From Olsenella sp. KH3B4 (GTDB lineage: Bacteria; Actinomycetota; Coriobacteriia; Coriobacteriales; Atopobiaceae): a stretch of DNA of 59,001 nt. The notes under the pieces are model-generated. The model ran no database searches and had not been told where the DNA came from. It saw only the letters and a list, made by a program, of their open reading frames with translations. Both the position numbers and the translations under genes were made by a program. Of this stretch, positions 52,504-59,001 are shown one piece after another; the first letter of the stretch is position 1, and each line of letters starts with the position of its first letter. The DNA lies in contig FOHD01000012.1 of assembly GCA_900111695.1 (NCBI GenBank), forward strand, positions 1-59,001, written 5' to 3'.

Positions 52504-55308
52504 CTACCTGTTCCTACCGTGGCAGTTTTTGAACTTCTTGCCGCTACCGCAGGGGCAGGGGTCATTCCTTCCCACGCCAACGTAAGGATCTGGATCCTCA
52601 TCCTTGCGATACGTACGCGGCTTTCCCGCACCTGCGTTGGCGTTGGCATTGCCGGCGCCTCCCCGTTGGTGCGACGTGCTGGCGGCGGGACGACGCGCGG
52701 AAGAGCCATGGTCTCCGTCGACCTCTGCGGGCCCGGAATACTGGGCGCCGCGAAGCTCGTCAGAGAGCGCCTCCTCGTCCCCCTGGGACTTTGCGGGCGC
52801 AGGCGGACGCACCGCAATCTCGATGCGCAGGATTGTGCGAAGGAAGTCCTCGTACATCGTGTTGACAAGCTCGGTGAAGGCCGCATAGGCCTCGCTCTTG
52901 TACTCGACGAGAGGATCGCGCTGGCCATAGCCTCGCAGGCCAATGCCCGTCTTGAGGTAGTCCATCTCCTGCAGGTATGTCATCCAACGGGTGTCGATGA
53001 CGCGAAGCATGACCTGAGCGGAGAGATCGCTCATAATCTGGTCGCCAAGGCGCTGCTCCTTGTCCTTGTAGCAGGTGTTCACGAAGGCGTCGACGGCATC
53101 GGTGATGTCGCCCTGGTCGGAATCCGAATCAAAGGTGGGACCATCCGTGCGGCCTGTGAGCTCGCGAATCCACTTGTCGAGACCGGCGAAGTCCCACTCC
53201 TCCGGATCGACTTCCTCGGAGCAGTATTCGTTTACCTTGCGCTGGACAGTGTCGTAGGTGACCTCCTCAACGTGGCTCATGAGGTCCTTGCCGTCCAAGA
53301 TCTTGTTGCGCTCCTCGTAGATGACCTGGCGCTGCTTGTTCATGACGTCATCGTAGTCGAGGACGCTCTTACGCATCGCAAAGTTGACTTCCTCGACCTT
53401 GCGCTGGGCGCTCTCGACGGCACGCGTCACCAGTTTGGACTTGATGGGCATGTCATCGGGCATGTCGTACTTGTCCATCATCGCCGCGATTCGGTCCATG
53501 CGGTCTCCGCCGAAAAGCCTCATGAGGTCATCTTCGAGCGAGAGGTAGAACTGGGTCTCGCCGGGGTCTCCCTGACGGCCAGAACGGCCGCGCAGCTGGT
53601 TGTCAATGCGGCGGCTCTCGTGGCGCTCGGTGCCAATAACTGCCAGACCGCCGGCAGCGACCACGTGCTCACGTTCCTTCTCGCAGATTGCCTTTGCCTT
53701 CTCGAGCGCGGCAGCCCGCTGCTCATCGGTAGGCACGACGGGCTCCTCGCCCTCCTTTACAGGCGCATAGAATCCCTGCTCGCGAAGCATGTCCTCCGCC
53801 ATGGCTTTGGGGTTACCGCCAAGGAGGATATCCGTACCACGTCCGGCCATGTTGGTTGCGATGGTCACGGCTCCCTCGCGGCCCGCCTGCGCAACGATCT
53901 GGGCCTCGCGCTCGTGGTACTTGGCGTTAAGGACGTTATGCCTGATGCCACGCTTGTCCAAGATACGCGAGAGGCGCTCGGAGTTCTCGATGGAAACCGT
54001 TCCTACAAGGCACGGCTGCCCCTTTGCATGGCGCTTCGCAACGTCATCGGCAACGGCGTCGAACTTTGCCGCCACAGTCTTGTAGACAAGATCCTCGTGG
54101 TCAACACGAATAACGGGCTTGTTGGGCGGAATCACCTGCACGGGAACGTGATAGACCTCACGGAACTCCGCATCCTCGGTCATGGCGGTACCTGTCATGC
54201 CCGCAAGCTTGTCGTACATGAGGAAGTAGTTCTGAAGGGTGATGGTGGCGAGCGTCTGGTTCTCCTCGCGCACGAGGACGCCTTCCTTGGCCTCAATGGC
54301 CTGGTGGAGACCTTCGGAGTAGCGCCTTCCCTCCATGATGCGGCCCGTGAATTCGTCGACGATCTTGACCTCGCCATCGACAACCACATACTGCTGGTCG
54401 CGGTGGAACATGTACTGGGCCTTGAGGGCCTGCTGGAGATGATTCACCAGCTGGCCGGAGGGGTCAGCATAGATGTCATCAATGCCCAGGTTGCGCTCGA
54501 TCTTCTTGAGGCCCTCATCTGTCGCGGCAATGGTGTGCTTGGCCTCGTCCATCTCAAAGTCGACGTCCGGCGTAAGGCCACGGACGGCACGGGCAAAGTC
54601 CTTGTAGGTGCTTGCAGACTTGGTCCCTGCACCCGAGATGATAAGGGGCGTGCGCGCCTCGTCGATAAGGATGGAGTCGACCTCGTCGACAATGGCATAG
54701 TGGTGGCCGCGCTGAACACGCAGGCTAGGCCGGGTGACCATGTTGTCGCGCAGGTAGTCAAAGCCAAACTCGGAGTTCGTGCCATAGGTGACATCCGCCT
54801 GATACGCAGGCTTCTTGAGGTTAAGTCTCATACCGTTCTGGAGCAGGCCAACATTGAGACCCATGAAGCGGTAGATTTGGCCCATCCAATCACTGTCGCG
54901 CTTGGCCAGATAGTCGTTGACGGTCACGATGTGCACGCCCTTGCCCTCAAGGGCGTTGAGGTAGCCAGCGAGCGTAGACACCAGAGTCTTGCCCTCGCCC
55001 GTCTTCATCTCGGCGATGGTGCCCCGATGCAGGGCAATGCCACCGATAATCTGCACATCGAAGTGACGCATACCCGTCGTGCGTCGGGACGCCTCCCTTA
55101 CCGCAGCAAACGCCTCGGGCAGAAGGTCATCGAGCGTCTCGCCATTCTCGATGCGCTCCCGGAAGAGCTTTGTCTGGCCACGTAGCTCCTCGTCATCCAT
55201 GGCACTGAAGCGCGGCTCAAGATCATTGACGTGCGCGGTTATGCGCCGGTACTCCTTGAGGTCCTTATCGGCTCCAGCGGAAAGAAGTTTGGAGAGAAAG
55301 TTAGGCAT
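52504..55308 (-). CDS. secA: Preprotein translocase ATPase SecA
   Basis: Motor that drives proteins through SecYEG. 934 aa, complete. Walker A in EMKTGEGKTLVST, Walker B VDEVDSILIDEARTP, NMAGRGTDI and GRSGRQGDPG in the second nucleotide-binding fold, scaffold and wing domains, and a C-terminal Zn-binding SEC-C motif CPCGSGKKFKNCH. ATG 55308 after GAAGGAC. Leads the secA-prfB-yitT run, with stop and start separated by two bases. Confidence 0.99.
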   Translation of the reverse strand: MPNFLSKLLSAGADKDLKEYRRITAHVNDLEPRFSAMDDEELRGQTKLFRERIENGETLDDLLPEAFAAVREASRRTTGMRHFDVQIIGGIALHRGTIAEMKTGEGKTLVSTLAGYLNALEGKGVHIVTVNDYLAKRDSDWMGQIYRFMGLNVGLLQNGMRLNLKKPAYQADVTYGTNSEFGFDYLRDNMVTRPSLRVQRGHHYAIVDEVDSILIDEARTPLIISGAGTKSASTYKDFARAVRGLTPDVDFEMDEAKHTIAATDEGLKKIERNLGIDDIYADPSGQLVNHLQQALKAQYMFHRDQQYVVVDGEVKIVDEFTGRIMEGRRYSEGLHQAIEAKEGVLVREENQTLATITLQNYFLMYDKLAGMTGTAMTEDAEFREVYHVPVQVIPPNKPVIRVDHEDLVYKTVAAKFDAVADDVAKRHAKGQPCLVGTVSIENSERLSRILDKRGIRHNVLNAKYHEREAQIVAQAGREGAVTIATNMAGRGTDILLGGNPKAMAEDMLREQGFYAPVKEGEEPVVPTDEQRAAALEKAKAICEKEREHVVAAGGLAVIGTERHESRRIDNQLRGRSGRQGDPGETQFYLSLEDDLMRLFGGDRMDRIAAMMDKYDMPDDMPIKSKLVTRAVESAQRKVEEVNFAMRKSVLDYDDVMNKQRQVIYEERNKILDGKDLMSHVEEVTYDTVQRKVNEYCSEEVDPEEWDFAGLDKWIRELTGRTDGPTFDSDSDQGDITDAVDAFVNTCYKDKEQRLGDQIMSDLSAQVMLRVIDTRWMTYLQEMDYLKTGIGLRGYGQRDPLVEYKSEAYAAFTELVNTMYEDFLRTILRIEIAVRPPAPAKSQGDEEALSDELRGAQYSGPAEVDGDHGSSARRPAASTSHQRGGAGNANANAGAGKPRTYRKDEDPDPYVGVGRNDPCPCGSGKKFKNCHGRNR

Positions 55309-55484
55309 GGGCAGTCCTTCATACTGGTTGATGGGCGGCGGCTACCCGCCGACACATGCATTTCTCACTTTACCCATAGCAAACTCACCGTGGTGGCCGA
55401 GGATGCGGTCTCACTAAATGCGCACTGTATTCTCGGCGTTAATCGTCCCGAAACCAGAGGCCGCAGGCTCTTCTCACCCTAGAC

Positions 55485-58475
55485 TCAGCATCGTTTTGCG
55501 GACACCGGTCCGTCTCCCCCTCCACGACTTCCCTCGCCGATTGCCTTCCGAAGGCGCTTGGAGGGTGGCATATGCGTCCTGTCGACAAAGTGCACGGCAT
55601 ATTTCTTGTAGCGTTGCTCCGCTTCGAACATACGCCCGCTGGCCCTCAGCGCTCGGATAAGAACCTCCACGGCATCCTCGCGTAGGTCATCCACGGCAGT
55701 CGCGGAGTCGGCGAGCCGCGCCGACACTCGATACCGCTCGAGCCTCAGCGCCGCCTCCGCCCCTGCTACCATGGCGTCGGCGTAGAGCTCTCTGAGCTCC
55801 TGGCGTCGAGCCACCACGTATCCCGTAAAGTCTCGCGCCGGTACATAGAGATCGCCCGCATAGAGCCTCTCCGCTCTCAAGGCCGCCTCCAAGGCGTGGG
55901 CATCATCGCCCTCGCTTTCCAGCGCTTCCTTTGCAGCGTCGGTGAACTCCTCGAAATCGCACTCAAAGAGCTCGGGGTCAAGCGAGACGGACTTATCCTC
56001 CCTGAAAGAGAGAAAGGGATCGAGATCTGGCGTTACCTCCGTCACCACTTTTCGCAAGGCGCTTGTCGCCTGGTAGATCCTATCGAGGCCAGCCTTGTAA
56101 TCGCAGTCAGGCCAAACCTGATCGATAATCTCGTAGCGTCTCGCCAAGAATCGGGGGTGAAGCGCGACAAACACCAGCATTGCCTTCGCACAGCGCCTAT
56201 CCAGACGCCATTCGGGGATGGTTTCGCCGTCCACCTGCAGAGAAAACCCGCCAAGAAGACTCAGCCGCAGGCGAGCTCCAGATGCCACCTTCTTGTCATC
56301 TTTTCCTCCCTCGTCCCCCAAAGAGCCTCCGGTGTGCCTGACAACACAACGCGTCCGTCGCGGTGAGGCAATGGGAACAAGCGCGCCCGTCCACGCATGA
56401 GGGATGAGCCTCCTCACGCGCTCTTGAAAGGCTCCCTCCCCCGATACCAGCACCCTGAGGAGCCATAGCTCGTCGACGGGAAGCGTAGCATTGGCAAGCG
56501 CCCGCTGGATACCCTGCGTGCGTTCGTTTTCCTCATCAACAGCTGCTCGGACCAGGTCGACGAGGATGGAAAGGTCCTGGGTTCCGCATGCGGCCTCCCA
56601 GCCTGGGGTCGCCGAACCAGCCCCCACGCCCATGCTCGTTGCGGCCTGGCACTGGATTCCCGCTTCCGCCTCAAGGTGATAGAAGCCCGCACGTCCCGCC
56701 GCACTGGAGGCAATCGCGCTTCTCAGCCCCGCGCTTCGGATGTCACCCACCATGTATTCAGCGGCTGCACCAGCCAGAAGCGCCGCAACGCGCACCAGCT
56801 CATTTCCCGCGCGCTCTGACTCCCGCACCAGCGCATCTATTGACGCGAGATCATAGGAACCATGCAGAATAGCATCTATTGCAAGAAGGAGGCTGGCTTC
56901 GTCGCGAATCGCCGCGAATCCCTCGCGGGCAAGAAACTCCTGTACCTGGGCACCCGAATCATCTTCAAAGGACTGGTCATCACCGAGAAGTGCACTGGTC
57001 AGGCTCATGTCAAGACGAAGCAGTACGGACGCAAGCGTCCCCTCGGGACTAGAGAGTACATGGGAACTTGCCAGACGTTGAGCAGCGCTTATCTGGCCAT
57101 CTCTCATAAGTTGGACCGTTTGCAGATGAATTGCAAGTCCCTGTGCCTGCCCTTTGTCCGACACGTCAACTTTGACATCCTCGCCAGCAAGGACCGAGCG
57201 ACATCCAACAAGGAGAAGGTCAAGATCTTTGCTTGCGTCAGGACAATCGTAGTCCGCGGATTGTGGGAGCACCCTGTCCTCGGGGCTTCTCGACCTAGAG
57301 TCTCCCAAAGCCTCAAGGACTGTCTGGAGACAAGTCAGCCGTTCTTCGGGTACGAGCGAGCGCGCGAGCGCAACCCCCAGCGTTTTCCGAACAAGGCTCA
57401 CCTCGCCCACGCCCACAAAGTCCTCGGCATGATCAACGACTGCAATGGCGGCTTCGTCCGACGTTGCAAGGCGCGCTATGACAGCGGCACGAGAAAACTC
57501 GCCCCGCTCAATCAAGACGCGAAGGACAGAATCAAATAGAGATGAGAAGCCAGAAACCTTAGTAGCAAGGACACTCGAACACGCAGCAAGCCCATCAATA
57601 GAGTCAACGCCAAAAGTATGAAATGCACCGTCCTGACAGCAAACCCCAAAGAGAGGAGCGAACTGCTCAAGACCCAGAGCAATCTCATATGGGTTCAGGC
57701 ATGTAACGCTAGAAATTTCGGCAAAGGTACCCTGGCCAAGGAGAAGCATGGCGAGACGAACCAAGATCTCCTCGTCCAGAAGGCTCTGGCGCAAGGACTC
57801 TCCAATTAGATGCTCAAGAGCATCAAAATACGAACTGCCAATGACAAGGGAGTGAGAACGTGGGTCCCCATTGTCTCTAACAACAGCATTTACAAGAGCC
57901 GGAATACCCCCAGTAAAAGCACGAACATCGTAGAGGGAATCGCTTGGACTTACCTCAAGTGCAGCGGAGATGAGAAGGTCACTCGAAACAACTCGAACCC
58001 CATCGGGAAGACGTTCTGCAAGCAACGCATCCTCGGGGAGCAGGGAAAGCGCAACCACAGCGCCGCACTCGACCATCCTCGAAATAGCGAAAACGGAACG
58101 ATCGACAATGACATCATCTCCAGCCGGCAGATTGTCGAGAGCAACAAACACCTTCTTGTTTGCAAGGCATTCCTTCTCTACCTGACGCGCGAGTCGAGAA
58201 ACTCGTTTTGAGGCAGTTGGTGGCTCCATGCCAAAGAAGTGCAGAAAGTGGGTCGTGAACTGATGCTTCTCAAATGAGATAAACCTCTTGAGCGCTGAGG
58301 ACTGCCCCATACCAGGCTCGGCACATATTACGAGAAGGTTGGAAGGACGCGAATCCAGCATAAATGAGGAGATACAAGAAGGCGTAAGTTGCCATGAAGA
58401 CAACCTAGAAGAAATGGATTCGGAATCTGTCTCGGGGATGGAATCAACTGGACGTCGATGAACTCTAACTGGCAT
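55485..58475 (-). CDS. Large NTPase-BTAD transcriptional regulator with degenerate P-loop
   Basis: 996 aa. Residues about 20-330 look like a STAND-type NTPase: the P-loop position reads AEPGMGQSS (52-60), with Gln in place of the essential Lys, then a Walker-B-like VFVALDN. About 330-730 are helical, probably TPR-like. Residues 734-835 form an OmpR-like winged helix (LRLSLLGGFSLQVDGETIPEW) and about 840-960 a bacterial transcriptional activator domain (LFECDFEEFTDAAKEAL; YAGDLYVPARDF). SARP regulators normally have winged helix and BTAD first; here they are last. The 5' third is more AT-rich. Single gene between secA and the rRNA operon. No target can be named. Confidence 0.9.
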   Translation of the reverse strand: MPVRVHRRPVDSIPETDSESISSRLSSWQLTPSCISSFMLDSRPSNLLVICAEPGMGQSSALKRFISFEKHQFTTHFLHFFGMEPPTASKRVSRLARQVEKECLANKKVFVALDNLPAGDDVIVDRSVFAISRMVECGAVVALSLLPEDALLAERLPDGVRVVSSDLLISAALEVSPSDSLYDVRAFTGGIPALVNAVVRDNGDPRSHSLVIGSSYFDALEHLIGESLRQSLLDEEILVRLAMLLLGQGTFAEISSVTCLNPYEIALGLEQFAPLFGVCCQDGAFHTFGVDSIDGLAACSSVLATKVSGFSSLFDSVLRVLIERGEFSRAAVIARLATSDEAAIAVVDHAEDFVGVGEVSLVRKTLGVALARSLVPEERLTCLQTVLEALGDSRSRSPEDRVLPQSADYDCPDASKDLDLLLVGCRSVLAGEDVKVDVSDKGQAQGLAIHLQTVQLMRDGQISAAQRLASSHVLSSPEGTLASVLLRLDMSLTSALLGDDQSFEDDSGAQVQEFLAREGFAAIRDEASLLLAIDAILHGSYDLASIDALVRESERAGNELVRVAALLAGAAAEYMVGDIRSAGLRSAIASSAAGRAGFYHLEAEAGIQCQAATSMGVGAGSATPGWEAACGTQDLSILVDLVRAAVDEENERTQGIQRALANATLPVDELWLLRVLVSGEGAFQERVRRLIPHAWTGALVPIASPRRTRCVVRHTGGSLGDEGGKDDKKVASGARLRLSLLGGFSLQVDGETIPEWRLDRRCAKAMLVFVALHPRFLARRYEIIDQVWPDCDYKAGLDRIYQATSALRKVVTEVTPDLDPFLSFREDKSVSLDPELFECDFEEFTDAAKEALESEGDDAHALEAALRAERLYAGDLYVPARDFTGYVVARRQELRELYADAMVAGAEAALRLERYRVSARLADSATAVDDLREDAVEVLIRALRASGRMFEAEQRYKKYAVHFVDRTHMPPSKRLRKAIGEGSRGGGDGPVSAKRC

Positions 58476-58613
58476 TACTCAACACCTGGCCCTTCTGCAG
58501 GAGATAAGGAAGGCGATGAATACGAAGACCACCGCCCTAAACAAAACCGGTGATCGAAACCTATCATTGATACGCCTAGTCAGAGGATCAAACTGGATGA
58601 ACGGCAAACAATT

Positions 58614-58651
58614 TGTGACAGTTACCTGCAAGGTACCTGTAAGTTGTCATC
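58614..58651. promoter_or_regulatory. Imperfect palindrome/direct repeat upstream of the BTAD regulator
   Basis: TACCTGCAAG (58623-58632) and TACCTGTAAG (58634-58643) repeat 11 bases apart, about one helical turn, inside an outer inverted TGACA/TGTCA. Spacing suits two monomers of a winged-helix activator on one DNA face, as for SARP sites. It lies about 140 bases before the regulator start. Confidence 0.4.
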
Positions 58652-58653
58652 AG

Positions 58654-58696
58654 GCTAAAAACGGAAGCGGGCCCGTCCCATCGGGGGCGGGCCCGC
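58654..58696 (-). terminator. Second terminator of the rRNA operon
   Basis: Stem GCGGGCCCG/CGGGCCCGC extended by TCCC-GGGG, followed on the minus strand by TTCCGTTTTTAG. Confidence 0.85.
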
Positions 58697-58710
58697 ACGC
58701 TGCTTTCAAG

Positions 58711-58747
58711 ACAAGAAGAGGGGCCCCGCGCTCGGCGCGGGGCCCCT
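58711..58747 (-). terminator. First terminator of the rRNA operon
   Basis: Perfect 12-bp stem AGGGGCCCCGCG/CGCGGGGCCCCT with a 5-base loop, then CTTCTTGTCTT on the minus strand, about 20 bases after the 5S flanking helix. Confidence 0.85.
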
Positions 58748-58767
58748 CCTGGCGAAAACGCCCCCAG

Positions 58768-58888
58768 TCGGCCAGCGGCGTCCTGGTCTCCCACGGGCTT
58801 ACCCCGCAGTACAATCGGCGCTCGGGGGCTTAACTTCCGGGTTCGGGATGGGACCGGGTGTGCCTCCCCTGCCATGGCCGCTGGCCGT
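58768..58888 (-). rRNA. rrf: 5S ribosomal RNA
   Basis: About 121 nt. CCCATCCCGAACCCGGAAGTTAAG (read in parts: CCGAAC and GAAGTTAAG) is the conserved loop B/C region, and GGGAGACCAGGACG is near the 3' end. Helix I is an 11-bp pairing of CGGCCAGCGGC with GCCGCTGGCCG. An outer 9-bp helix CGCCCCCAG/CTGGGGGCG (58889-58897 and 58759-58767) brackets the gene and is probably a processing stem. Last gene of an rRNA operon whose 23S and 16S lie beyond the right edge. Confidence 0.95.
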
Positions 58889-59001
58889 CTGGGGGCGTTC
58901 TGCCTCCGGGTCGTGCCCGCCGGGCCCTGGGGGCCGCACAGCGCGCGCAAGCCAGACCCCCCGGGACCGCCCATGGGAAGGGCATGCGGAGGAGCTCGGC
59001 C

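Noticed and set aside
52519..55185. 888-aa plus-strand open frame over secA
   Set aside because: Mirror frame of SecA. No ribosome site, and low-complexity Val/Leu/His/Gly composition.
58985..59001. 3' end of 23S rRNA at the right edge
   Set aside because: The last minus-strand bases read ggccgagctcc, which could be the final 23S nucleotides, but too little is visible to call it.

Overview
The window is a high-GC bacterial chromosome segment that reads like a host-associated anaerobic actinobacterium of the class Coriobacteriia (Olsenella/Atopobium/Collinsella-like). This is inferred from the high-GC codon use, rubredoxin plus flavin-reductase/rubredoxin proteins, split transketolase, FtsE with a long N-terminal extension, a TsaB-RimI-TsaD fusion, groES-groEL without a visible CIRCE element, and a BTAD-type regulator. 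Nearly every gene from 7.6 kb onward lies on the minus strand.

Left edge (1-4 kb) is accessory DNA. The end of an IS3-type element cuts off the 3' end of an ABC-F ATPase gene. A small orphan gene and an AAA/DUF4143 ATPase follow, the latter beside a long perfect palindrome. Next come guaA, a LytR-CpsA-Psr wall-polymer ligase, ychF, a four-cluster ferredoxin protein, groES-groEL, xpt and nadE (4-15 kb).

At 15.2-16.2 kb a REP-associated tyrosine transposase (RAYT) is bracketed by two copies of a 29-bp palindrome in opposite orientation. A third copy lies at 19.4 kb and a probable remnant at 33.4 kb. Copies 2 and 3 supply the stop codons of the neighbouring genes, an amino-acid ABC transporter ATPase and the TsaB-RimI-TsaD fusion.

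From 19.4 to 31 kb runs a housekeeping block: t6A tRNA modification (tsaB-rimI-tsaD, tsaE), uracil-DNA glycosylase, alr, nnr, acpS, glmS, glmM, rpsI and rplM. It joins cell-wall precursor synthesis to translation. Then come a toxin-antitoxin pair, a patatin-like phospholipase, tmRNA (ssrA), a YoaK-type membrane protein, two rubredoxin proteins, smpB, a TPR-like protein, rnr (SmpB, tmRNA and RNase R act together in ribosome rescue) and ftsEX (31-41 kb).

From 41 to 49.3 kb is carbon metabolism: split transketolase and transaldolase, then an operon with an ascorbate-family PTS (IIA, IIB, IIC), an orphan membrane protein, a SIS-domain isomerase, a DapA-family aldolase and a KDPG-type aldolase. 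A DeoR-family regulator is transcribed divergently across an AT-rich 414-bp control region. No ascorbate-catabolic genes accompany this PTS, so its substrate is open.

The right end carries a YitT-family membrane protein, prfB (with an unusual SPT in place of SPF), secA, a large regulator with an N-terminal degenerate P-loop NTPase and a C-terminal winged helix/BTAD module, tandem terminators and a 5S rRNA gene. The rest of that rRNA operon lies beyond the edge. No CRISPR array, tRNA or replication origin was seen.
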